Below, piece after piece: positions 28,271-36,479 of a stretch of 64,000 nucleotides of DNA. Where the stretch lies: positions 502,309-566,308 of the forward strand of contig JAAZBM010000014.1 in the NCBI GenBank assembly GCA_012513815.1. Reading direction: 5' to 3'. Each line of letters starts with the position of its first letter. Positions within the stretch are counted from its first letter, which is position 1. The translations under genes and the position numbers were made by a program. Origin of the DNA: Candidatus Sumerlaeota bacterium. Lineage in GTDB: Bacteria > Sumerlaeota > Sumerlaeia > Sumerlaeales > Sumerlaeaceae. The notes under the pieces are model-generated. The model was not told where the DNA came from and did no database searches. It was given only the letters and a program-made list of their open reading frames with translations.

Positions 28271-28273
28271 TAT

Positions 28274-28945
28274 TTATTTGCCAATTGTTTGCGCCAGAAC
28301 GCCACAATATCTATTTGTGTCGAGTTTGAGAACATCGTAAACTTTATCCCATTTGACACTGCCTCTGACAACATTCTTGAGTCCGTTTCCGGCGGCATAG
28401 AGACACACATTCTCAGCCATGCAAGCCGCGTCTTGACCGCAAAGCATTTTGCGCATTTCCGCGGAGATTTGCGCATGCGCTTTGTACTTATCGAAGTCCG
28501 CGATAAACAGAAGGTTGAGCGGCGCGACAAAAGCAAAATCCTGCATCGCGCTGGCATCTCGATGGTCGCCGCGAGCCGCTAACGTGAGCTTGTGCGAATC
28601 GGGCTCGTACTTGTAAATGCCATCGGCAAATACGGCATAGACGGTGATAGGATAAAGCGCAAGGGCGGATGGAGCGGTACGCTTGCCGTTGTCGCGATTG
28701 ACCCCGGCGGCCGCCCATAGTATTTCGGACACTTGCTCGAGAGTGAGCGGTTCCGAGGTGTATTCTCGGTCTGACTGTCTTTTGGACAGTGCCTGCATCA
28801 AACCGGCTGTGGAATTCAAATCAGGCTTGAGTAGCGTGATGGTCTCGCCCATGTCGACGGGCTTGCCCTCTTTAGTTGTTATCGAAGCGCTCATGACAGA
28901 ACCCCCTAACAGGCAAATAATCAATGATAAGAATAGTGTTTTCAC
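28274..28945 (-). CDS. secreted nitroreductase-family (SagB/ThcOx-like) protein
   Basis: GTG 28945 preceded by gagga; signal peptide VKTLFLSLIICLLGGSVMSA; LSKRQSDREYTSEPLTLEQVSEILWAAAGVNR...GKRTAPSALALYPITVYAV. Confidence 0.85.
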   Translation of the reverse strand: MKTLFLSLIICLLGGSVMSASITTKEGKPVDMGETITLLKPDLNSTAGLMQALSKRQSDREYTSEPLTLEQVSEILWAAAGVNRDNGKRTAPSALALYPITVYAVFADGIYKYEPDSHKLTLAARGDHRDASAMQDFAFVAPLNLLFIADFDKYKAHAQISAEMRKMLCGQDAACMAENVCLYAAGNGLKNVVRGSVKWDKVYDVLKLDTNRYCGVLAQTIGK

Positions 28946-28996
28946 AGTTCTATAGTCCTCTTTCTTGTGACCTTGCCAAAACATATCTCAATTCTC

Positions 28997-29140
28997 TTAA
29001 GGTATTCTGTACGAAAATAAATCATGGCAAGAGAAATCTATATCCTTGCAGGAAGAACGATATCCTCTGTCACTGTTGTTTGCGCAAGAGCAGTACTGAC
29101 AATCCGCAGAATAACAACTACCTGTAGTAGTTTGCCTCAT
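28997..29140 (-). CDS. 47-aa Cys-rich small ORF, not in the supplied ORF track
   Basis: Translation MRQTTTGSCYSADCQYCSCANNSDRGYRSSCKDIDFSCHDLFSYRIP; SD aagaggagg 8 nt upstream of ATG; six Cys. Confidence 0.6.
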   Translation of the reverse strand: MRQTTTGSCYSADCQYCSCANNSDRGYRSSCKDIDFSCHDLFSYRIP

Positions 29141-29167
29141 CTCAGTTACCTCCTCTTATGTTGATTT

Positions 29168-30262
29168 TTACTTTTTCCTACGTAGTCTCGCGACGCCCCA
29201 GATGAGGGCGATGGCGCCGATGATGCTTAGGTATGCCCAGTTGGGGATTTGACGCAAACGCTTTGTCCAACTCTCGCCGACGACCGGCGCTGTTGTCGGA
29301 ATGTTTCTCGGGTTCGCGCCTTCCTGTTGAGCCTTGGCGAATAACTTCGCCTTCGCCTCGCGCTCTGCTTCTTTTTGCGCGGCGATGGCAAAGAGCTGTT
29401 TTTCTGTTGGGAAGTTGTGTCCTACGCTTTGATACTCCAGTGGCGGGGTAAAACGGTAATCTGTCACGTAAGTGTCGGATTCTAAGAGTGTCGGGCGCAT
29501 CTTGTCATCGAAAGGTTTGTCCGTGATGATTTCGGTGTAGTCCCAGACTTCCGAGACTTGGTCGGTGTTTGTGGTTTTGTTGTTCCAGACAGTACTAATC
29601 TTGCTCGGTAGCAGTTGGTTGTCTTTGTATTGTATCTGACTGTTATATGTCTGAACATATTGAGGTTGCGTGTTTGCCTTGAATGAAACCGTGATGCTAG
29701 TGGCTCTGTTCATGCCATCCGTCTCGACTTCCACCTGACGATGAGGAATCATTAAGCCATTTGCTTCCCACCCCATACGCTCAAGCAGATAATGGTTCGC
29801 GCCAAGTTCCCGAATCGAACCTGTCGATATCAGATCCTTGAGCGCAAGGAGTTTTTTCACAGCCTTAATGGCTTCCAAATCAGAGTATTGAGAGTAATCT
29901 CGGTCTTTATCTTGTGGAGAAACAGAAGCTGTCGGCAGTTTTGTCGGAGACTTCGGACTGCTTCTATTGATGAAAGTGACAATGTTATCGTGACGTATTG
30001 TTTCTTCGGCATAGGGACAAATGTACGTTTCACTCGAAGGAATGAACTTTCTATACACAATTTTCCCATTGATGACGCCGACACTGAATGCTCCAACAAG
30101 ATCGATGTTGGATGACTTATTATCCTTATAGATAAGTTTGCACTTGCCTTCAACATAAATCCGTTGCATCGACATCGGTGGTAATGGTTCAATCGCCGCA
30201 TGAAGACAGGGCATCAGCGATAACGCGCAAATGAACCAAAAACTCAGTCTAAAATGTGACAT
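29168..30262 (-). CDS. secreted protein with C-terminal TM + RRKK anchor (paralogue A)
   Basis: Signal peptide MSHFRLSFWFICALSLMPCLHA; C-terminus GESWTKRLRQIPNWAYLSIIGAIALIWGVARLRRKK. Confidence 0.75.
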   Translation of the reverse strand: MSHFRLSFWFICALSLMPCLHAAIEPLPPMSMQRIYVEGKCKLIYKDNKSSNIDLVGAFSVGVINGKIVYRKFIPSSETYICPYAEETIRHDNIVTFINRSSPKSPTKLPTASVSPQDKDRDYSQYSDLEAIKAVKKLLALKDLISTGSIRELGANHYLLERMGWEANGLMIPHRQVEVETDGMNRATSITVSFKANTQPQYVQTYNSQIQYKDNQLLPSKISTVWNNKTTNTDQVSEVWDYTEIITDKPFDDKMRPTLLESDTYVTDYRFTPPLEYQSVGHNFPTEKQLFAIAAQKEAEREAKAKLFAKAQQEGANPRNIPTTAPVVGESWTKRLRQIPNWAYLSIIGAIALIWGVARLRRKK

Positions 30263-30263
30263 C

Positions 30264-30672
30264 TTAACATCCTTGTACTTCTGACGTACAAACAAAATAG
30301 TAGCATATGCCAATGCCACTCACTTCATCAAAGACATATGAAACTCTTTCAGAAACGATAATAAATCCTTTCTTTGTTTCCAAACAATTACTACCCGGAG
30401 AAACTATAGAACAACGTGCCATATTTGCATTTCTTCCAGGAGTATAGTTTGCATCCGGATTATTAAAATGCATACACGCTTCACCGACCGGTGGAATCCA
30501 AGCAAGAGAACCATATGACCCACTCGAAATTTGGTCACGCAAATGAGGCGGATGAAACACAGGAAAACTCCCACAATCAGAAATTCCATCACATAATTAG
30601 GTTATTATAAGAATAACACTCAGACTGTAAAAAACATAACGATAATACTAATAATAACGTTTTTGTAAACAT
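30264..30672 (-). pseudogene. frameshifted Cys-rich secreted protein
   Basis: Signal peptide MFTKTLLLVLSLCFLQSECYSYNNLIM* in one frame (from 30672), continuing as CDGISDCGSFPVFHPPHLRDQISSGSYGSLAWIPPVGEAC...VCTSEVQGC* in another (ending 30264); break near 30590-30600. Confidence 0.6.
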
Positions 30673-30690
30673 GCTAATATCCTCTTTACA

Positions 30691-31017
30691 TTAATAAATT
30701 GTTGCATTGATTGGGACATCTACGTATTGTAAACTAGTTGTTTCTGTCGTTTGAAAGTTTTCTATTCTCAAAAAACCAAGTATAGTCCCGCTTTTTAGGG
30801 ATTTTAAGGTTACGACTACTTCAATTTCGTCTTTGCCAGAAGAGACTGAGTAATCCAAACTAACATTTTTCATATCAATTTTATGAACACTCAATTTCAA
30901 ATCTTGTGGTTTCACTTTTCCTATGCGAAGCGTCCGTTTTTTTGTTTCTCCAACTCGCATAAATCCATAATTAATTGATATTGGTGTTATGTCAAAACAA
31001 GAAATCATAGAAATCAC
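30691..31017 (-). CDS. DUF1573-like domain protein, possibly separated from the upstream gene by a frameshift
   Basis: DITPISINYGFMRVGETKKRTLRIGK domain; no signal peptide; starts just after the stop of 31025-31717 in a different frame. Confidence 0.55.
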   Translation of the reverse strand: MISMISCFDITPISINYGFMRVGETKKRTLRIGKVKPQDLKLSVHKIDMKNVSLDYSVSSGKDEIEVVVTLKSLKSGTILGFLRIENFQTTETTSLQYVDVPINATIY

Positions 31018-31024
31018 TAAATTT

Positions 31025-31717
31025 TTACATATTATTCGGACTCCTTTCCTTTAAAACACTAATTGTATCGTATGTCAAACCAAGGGGAAGCGTTTTGTTT
31101 AATATGATATCCACATTGTATGTTTGAGGAGTAGTAAATGCCCCATGTGCAAACGATAAGGATTCTGTAGAAGATACTAACTCAATACTTTTCGACAAAA
31201 CCGAATCTGACAACTGTATATGGGCAATTCCTATTTTACTTCCTACAGTTGTCGTGGTAGAAATCTCAAGAGCCTCCGGAACAATATCAATATGACCCAA
31301 TGGAATGATTTCTCCTAATACATACAAAGTATAAGTGTTTGGGTTGCCATACTCCGAAATATAAAATAGACTGTTTAGAGAGCGAGGGGGGCCTTTTTTT
31401 ATGCTAATAGAAAAACTTGTTTTTTCTTTAGCTTGCAAGAATGTGGGAAAATCTGTCGATGTTGTACAAGAACAAGAAGAATAGAGAACCGTAAGAGTGG
31501 TTGGTTTGTCAGCATTGTTTTCTATTGTGACACAAGTCGAAATTTGGTCTTTATCAGAAAAGCTGATGTTTCCAAATTCAATAACGGATGGGTTAAATAT
31601 AAGTTCAGCATTCGCTGATGGGCACCACAGTAAAGCGCACAAGAAAAGGAGTCCGCCGCGGAGGACTATGTGTTTGCCGCGAAGCAGGTGATATATTGAG
31701 TACAACATAAGACACAA
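31025..31717 (-). CDS. secreted DUF1573-like protein
   Basis: Signal peptide GGLLFLCALLWCPSANA; ELIFNPSVIEFGNISFSDKDQISTCVTIENNADKPTTLTVLYSSCSCT. Confidence 0.75.
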   Translation of the reverse strand: MCLMLYSIYHLLRGKHIVLRGGLLFLCALLWCPSANAELIFNPSVIEFGNISFSDKDQISTCVTIENNADKPTTLTVLYSSCSCTTSTDFPTFLQAKEKTSFSISIKKGPPRSLNSLFYISEYGNPNTYTLYVLGEIIPLGHIDIVPEALEISTTTTVGSKIGIAHIQLSDSVLSKSIELVSSTESLSFAHGAFTTPQTYNVDIILNKTLPLGLTYDTISVLKERSPNNM

Positions 31718-31808
31718 CTCCTTGTAAAGTAACTACATATTATTCGTCAGCTATATTCAGAAAATTCATTATTATGTAGAACTTCCAATACAATGCTTCC
31801 CTACCTAG

Positions 31809-32930
31809 TTACTTTTTCCTACGTAGGCGCGCGGCGCCCCAGATGAGGGCGATGGCGCCGATGACGCTCAGGTATGCCCAGTTGGGGATTTGGCGCAAGC
31901 GCTTTGTCCAACTCTCGCCGACGACCGGAGCTGTTGGCGGAATGTTTCTCGGGTCCGCGGCTGCTTGTTGAGTTTTCGCGGCGAGCTTGTTCGCTGCCTC
32001 GACTTCCGCCTTGTTACGTGCCGCTAAAGCGAACAGGGCATTGTCGTCGAGCAGTTTGTCGCTTGTCGTTTCGTATCGTAGTGGCGGCGAAAAACGATGA
32101 TCCAAGACGAGCGTATTGGTTTTTAGAAGTTCCGGCTTGATAGACATCTTTGCAACTGCCTCACCATGTGAAAACCGGTCAATTGTCCATTTCTGCACGG
32201 GGTCAGAGATAAATTCACAATCGTCTCTCGATGTGAAGCTTTTGGGGACGGTGCTCCCTTCATCGTAACTGAATGTAAATGTACGCTCGATTAACGAGTC
32301 TGGATTGCTATCAGAAGTGTATTTGACAGACGTTACCCGATTTACTGTGTCCGTTTCAAACAGAATAACACTCCTGAAAAAATCTTGCCTAACTGATGAT
32401 AGCGCCATAACAGGAGCGCTTGTTACTTTTACCAGTCGATAACTGTGTTCGCTCAATGGTTTCGCGAACGCTCTTCCATCAGCGACAAAAAACTCTATTT
32501 CTTGAGCGATTCGATTCATATCGTTCAGAGGTTGATTAGTAATCGTAATATCTGTCTCGATTTTCTCCGATTGGCTGGTATCATAGACATTCGCGAAATT
32601 TTGTCCGAAAGTTCCCTCTTGAAGAACAAGCAGTTTCGCTTCATCACATAAAACTTCACTGGCTTCTATGCGGTAGTTTTCTGATGAATCAGTACGCTTG
32701 AAGTAAGCATAAACAACAGTGCCTTTGCGTTTTACCACGGCAAACTTGCCACAGTCCAAAACATTGTTCCTGAGATCTCTGTAATCATATGACGCTCTTA
32801 CAGCGTAGTCCTCATCCATCGGAAACGCGTTGAATTGCATGGAACTTGGTGGTGCCGCTATTACGCCTAATACCGATAACAAGAATAGCGTAAGAAATAA
32901 CGCTCTTTGAGTCAAAGATTTCATTTGCAA
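31809..32930 (-). CDS. secreted protein with C-terminal TM + RRKK anchor (paralogue B)
   Basis: Signal peptide; C-terminus GESWTKRLRQIPNWAYLSVIGAIALIWGAARLRRKK, nearly identical to paralogue A also at DNA level. Confidence 0.75.
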   Translation of the reverse strand: MQMKSLTQRALFLTLFLLSVLGVIAAPPSSMQFNAFPMDEDYAVRASYDYRDLRNNVLDCGKFAVVKRKGTVVYAYFKRTDSSENYRIEASEVLCDEAKLLVLQEGTFGQNFANVYDTSQSEKIETDITITNQPLNDMNRIAQEIEFFVADGRAFAKPLSEHSYRLVKVTSAPVMALSSVRQDFFRSVILFETDTVNRVTSVKYTSDSNPDSLIERTFTFSYDEGSTVPKSFTSRDDCEFISDPVQKWTIDRFSHGEAVAKMSIKPELLKTNTLVLDHRFSPPLRYETTSDKLLDDNALFALAARNKAEVEAANKLAAKTQQAAADPRNIPPTAPVVGESWTKRLRQIPNWAYLSVIGAIALIWGAARLRRKK

Positions 32931-33103
32931 TTATACCCCGCGAACTCGTCACTAGGAACAACATGACTCCTTAAGAAAAGTTACATATTGTTTGTCAACT
33001 ATATTTTCCTTGCTTAGGCTGTTCCGGTGCTTTTGTTTTCTCAACGTATTCTGTACGAAAAACGAGGTCAGGAAATAATAAATCCATCATGTTTTGCACA
33101 AGT

Positions 33104-33129
33104 CTAAAAGAGGAATGTATCTCTTTTAG
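33104..33129. other. perfect 9-bp inverted repeat in the divergent intergenic region
   Basis: ctaaaagag (33104-33112) gaatgtat ctcttttag (33121-33129). Confidence 0.6.
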
Positions 33130-33150
33130 GTTTGTTCTCGTAAAAAAGAC

Positions 33151-33179
33151 TTGCCTTTTCTGCTAATATAAGTTATAGT
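33151..33179 (+). promoter_or_regulatory. putative sigma70-type promoter of the MutL-like operon
   Basis: TTGCCT (33151-33156), 17-nt spacer, TATAGT (33174-33179), about 50 nt before the first ORF. Confidence 0.5.
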
Positions 33180-33230
33180 ATTAGACAGCTATAAAACATA
33201 AATTGAGAATTTTGGAGTTGACTGGAGTCG

Positions 33231-33530
33231 GTGTCGCCCTCAGATAATGAAACCGTTAGAAACGAAGATGAACAGGCCTTGGACACTTTGACAGATTTTG
33301 TCATTGGTCGAGGTTTAGGCACACCCACAGCCGTCATGCTTGAAGCTTTGCGTCCTTTGAATTTCATCGGGAGCCAGTGTATGCACGGTCTGACGCCTTT
33401 AGTCAGTATTTTTACCGACAGTATGACCTGGGAACACCTTGCTCGCGCGCTTGAAGAGCGCAGTTCAATTGATAGATTGATTGAGAAAATAGAAAAAAGG
33501 GAGAAGGAGCAATCGCAAAGCAAATCCTAA
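33231..33530 (+). CDS. 99-aa conserved-type hypothetical protein, first gene of the MutL-like operon
   Basis: GTG start; ALDTLTDFVIGRGLGTPTAVMLEALRPLNFIGSQCMHGLTPLVSIF; stop overlaps the region upstream of the next gene. Confidence 0.65.
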   Translation: MSPSDNETVRNEDEQALDTLTDFVIGRGLGTPTAVMLEALRPLNFIGSQCMHGLTPLVSIFTDSMTWEHLARALEERSSIDRLIEKIEKREKEQSQSKS

Positions 33531-33538
33531 AATCCATT

Positions 33539-35347
33539 TTGGCAACAGACTGTGGCAGCACAACGACGAAAGCCATTTTGATCGCTTTGACAGACGATGG
33601 CTATCGTCTGGTTGCGCGTGGCGAAGCCCCGACTACAGTCGAAGCGCCTTTTGATGATGTTACTGTTGGCGTTCGCAACGCGGTTCGCGAACTCGAAGAG
33701 GTGACCGGTCGGCGTCTGTTGGATGATGATCAAAATCTCATTCATCCTCAGCGCTCGGAAACCGAGGGCGTCGATACTTATGTGAGCACATCGAGTGCCG
33801 GTGGCGGACTCCAGATGATGGTCATGGGCGTTGTTCGCTCGATGAGCGCGGAGAGCGCCGAACGTGCCGCGCTTGGCGCAGGCGCCATTGTCATGGATAC
33901 CATCTGTAGCAATGACCGCCGCCAGACTCACGAACAGATTACCCGTATCCGTCAGTTGCGCCCAGACATGATGCTGATGAGTGGTGGCATTGACGGTGGC
34001 ACGGTGACACATGTCGCCAAACTTGCCGAACTCGTCGCCGCGGCTCGTCCTGTCCCCCGTCTTGGCGTTGGGTTCAGACTACCGGTCGTTTACGCGGGAA
34101 ACGTCAAAGCGCGTGGCGAAGTTGACAACATTCTGAGTCATCTTGTCAGCATTCATCATGTCGAGAATGTTCGTCCCGTGCTCGAAACCGAGAATCTTGG
34201 GCCGGCGCGTGACGCGATTCATGATTTGTTTATGGAGCATGTGATGCAGCAAGCTCCGGGCTATGACAAACTCAAGGTGATGACGCACATCCCCATCATG
34301 CCCACTCCCGGGGCTGTTGGCAAGCTGTGCGAGATGGTCGCTCGCAACCGTAATATCAGCGTTCTTGGCGTTGATATTGGTGGCGCGACGACGGATGTTT
34401 TCTCCGTTTTCCAAGGATTGTTCAACCGTACCGTGAGCGCGAACCTCGGCATGAGTTACAGTGTTGGCAATGTTTTGACGAGTGCCGGTTTCGACAAAGT
34501 TTCTCGCTGGATGAGCATCGAGTTTGAAGACGCCGATTTGCGCAACCGCATTAAGAACAAGATTATTCGTCCCACGACGATTCCTCATTTGCGCGAAGAT
34601 TTGATGATTGAACAGGCACTTGCGCGCGAGGCTCTGCGCCTCTCGCTCGAGCAGCATGCCCAATTCGCGACATCGCTCAAGGGCGTTCAGCAGAAGCGCT
34701 CCATCGCAGACGCGTTCAGCCAGTCGGGTAGCGGCAGCACCCTTGTCAATATGATGGAATTAGATTTGATTATCGGCTCCGGTGGCGTCTTGAGCCATGC
34801 GCCGCGCCGGCAACAGTCCGCGCTGATGATGATTGACGCCTTTGAACCTGTCGGTGTCACACAGCTCGCAGTTGACAGCATCTTCATGATGCCGCATCTT
34901 GGCGTTCTGAGTGAGATGGAACCCGAGATTGCCGAAGAAGTTTTCTGGCGTGATTGCCTGATTCCACTTGGGGCGGTGATTGCTCCGGTCGGGCGTATAC
35001 GCCAAGGCAGAACCTGTCTCGAGGCGCATCTTGTCCGCGACGACGGAACCGAAGAATCTATCACTCTCTTGGGTGGCGAGCTGAAATACATCGAGTTGGC
35101 ACCGGGCAAGAAGGCGACAGTGACATTGCATCCCAAACATGGATTCGATGTCGGCGCCGGCAAGGGCAAACCGCTGACCAAGGATATCACAGGAGGTCGC
35201 GTCGGCGTCATCTTCGACGGTCGCGGTCGTCCTATCGCATTTGACAGCAACACAATTAGGCGTCGTGCTCAAATTGACGCATGGGCGCAAGCTATCGGAG
35301 CTATGGGCGCTTCGGATCATCCTATCACCTCGGCGGATCAAATCTAA
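33539..35347 (+). CDS. MutL/GlmL-family ASKHA ATPase (glutamate mutase L-like)
   Basis: TDCGSTTTKAIL phosphate loop 1, LGVDIGGATTDVFSV loop, MLMSGGIDGGTVTHVAKLAELV; true start uncertain (see finding). Confidence 0.85.
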   Translation: MATDCGSTTTKAILIALTDDGYRLVARGEAPTTVEAPFDDVTVGVRNAVRELEEVTGRRLLDDDQNLIHPQRSETEGVDTYVSTSSAGGGLQMMVMGVVRSMSAESAERAALGAGAIVMDTICSNDRRQTHEQITRIRQLRPDMMLMSGGIDGGTVTHVAKLAELVAAARPVPRLGVGFRLPVVYAGNVKARGEVDNILSHLVSIHHVENVRPVLETENLGPARDAIHDLFMEHVMQQAPGYDKLKVMTHIPIMPTPGAVGKLCEMVARNRNISVLGVDIGGATTDVFSVFQGLFNRTVSANLGMSYSVGNVLTSAGFDKVSRWMSIEFEDADLRNRIKNKIIRPTTIPHLREDLMIEQALAREALRLSLEQHAQFATSLKGVQQKRSIADAFSQSGSGSTLVNMMELDLIIGSGGVLSHAPRRQQSALMMIDAFEPVGVTQLAVDSIFMMPHLGVLSEMEPEIAEEVFWRDCLIPLGAVIAPVGRIRQGRTCLEAHLVRDDGTEESITLLGGELKYIELAPGKKATVTLHPKHGFDVGAGKGKPLTKDITGGRVGVIFDGRGRPIAFDSNTIRRRAQIDAWAQAIGAMGASDHPITSADQI

Positions 35348-36474
35348 TGGCACATGCATATACCCCCGGCTTGCGCGTTAGCGAGCAAGCCATTATTACG
35401 AAACAAAGAATGCTCCCGATTTTGGGACAAGTGACCGTGAAACGTGGCGACATCGTTTCGGCCACGCAAGTGGTGGCTGTGACGCATTTGCCCGGAAATG
35501 TTCAACTGATTAACATTGCCCATCAGCTTGGCATTGAGCCGTCGGAAGTTCATGGACGTCTGCGGGTGAAGATTGGCGACAACGTTTCCGAAGGTCAAGT
35601 GCTGGCAGAGAATGTGGGGCTTTTTGGTCTGATTCGCACTCAGGTGACCTCCAAAAGCTCGGGAACAATCGAGAGTATCTCGGCCGTCACAGGTCAGTTG
35701 ATTCTGCGCGAACCGCCGAAGCCTCTGGAGGTCAACTCCTATATCACGGGAATTGTGACCAAGGTTTATGACATGGAAGGCGTCGAAATCATGACGGAAG
35801 GCGCCCTTATTCAGGGCATCATCGGTGTGGGTGGCGAACGCCATGGACGCATCAAGAATCTTGCACATTCACCCGATGCCGAGCTTAAGCCCGGTGACAT
35901 CGGCGAAGATTGCGCGGGATGCGTCATCATCGGCGGGCGGCGGGCATCGTTGGAAACCTATCGCCGTGCCGAAGCTGTTGGCGCCTCGGGTCTGGTTGTC
36001 GGGAGCTTTAACGACAGCGACCTCGGAGCGATTCTTGGTTATGACCTTGGCATCGCCATCACCGGTGGCGAGAACCACCTCAAGACGACGTTGATTATGA
36101 CGGAAGGGTTTGGAGACCTCACGATGGCGCAGCGCACTTATGAGCTGCTCGCGTCGCTCGAGGGCAAGGAGGCAAGTATCTCCGGAGCAACACAAATCCG
36201 CGCGGGTGTCATTCGGCCGGAAATCATTGTCGCCAACACAGATGACACCGAAATCGACGAGAGCAAGTCTGATTCTACAACAGAAACGGCCATTGGCGCG
36301 AAGGTGCGTATTATCCGCCAGCCGTTCTTTGGCGAGATTGCCACGATTGCGGCGTTGCCATCGGAACCTCAGGTTGTCGAGTCCGGCGCTGTGGTTCGTG
36401 TAATGGAAGTCACGCTCGCCAATGGAAATAAACACGTTTTGCCTCGCGCTAATGTTGAATTGATTGAGGAGTAA
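35347..36474 (+). CDS. uncharacterised protein with biotinyl/lipoyl-like barrel-sandwich segments
   Basis: ATG overlaps the stop of the ATPase gene (taatg); VKRGDIVSATQVVAVTHLPGN, LRVKIGDNVSEGQVLAE, SKSSGTIESISAVTGQLILREPP. Confidence 0.75.
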   Translation: MAHAYTPGLRVSEQAIITKQRMLPILGQVTVKRGDIVSATQVVAVTHLPGNVQLINIAHQLGIEPSEVHGRLRVKIGDNVSEGQVLAENVGLFGLIRTQVTSKSSGTIESISAVTGQLILREPPKPLEVNSYITGIVTKVYDMEGVEIMTEGALIQGIIGVGGERHGRIKNLAHSPDAELKPGDIGEDCAGCVIIGGRRASLETYRRAEAVGASGLVVGSFNDSDLGAILGYDLGIAITGGENHLKTTLIMTEGFGDLTMAQRTYELLASLEGKEASISGATQIRAGVIRPEIIVANTDDTEIDESKSDSTTETAIGAKVRIIRQPFFGEIATIAALPSEPQVVESGAVVRVMEVTLANGNKHVLPRANVELIEE

Positions 36475-36479
36475 GGACT

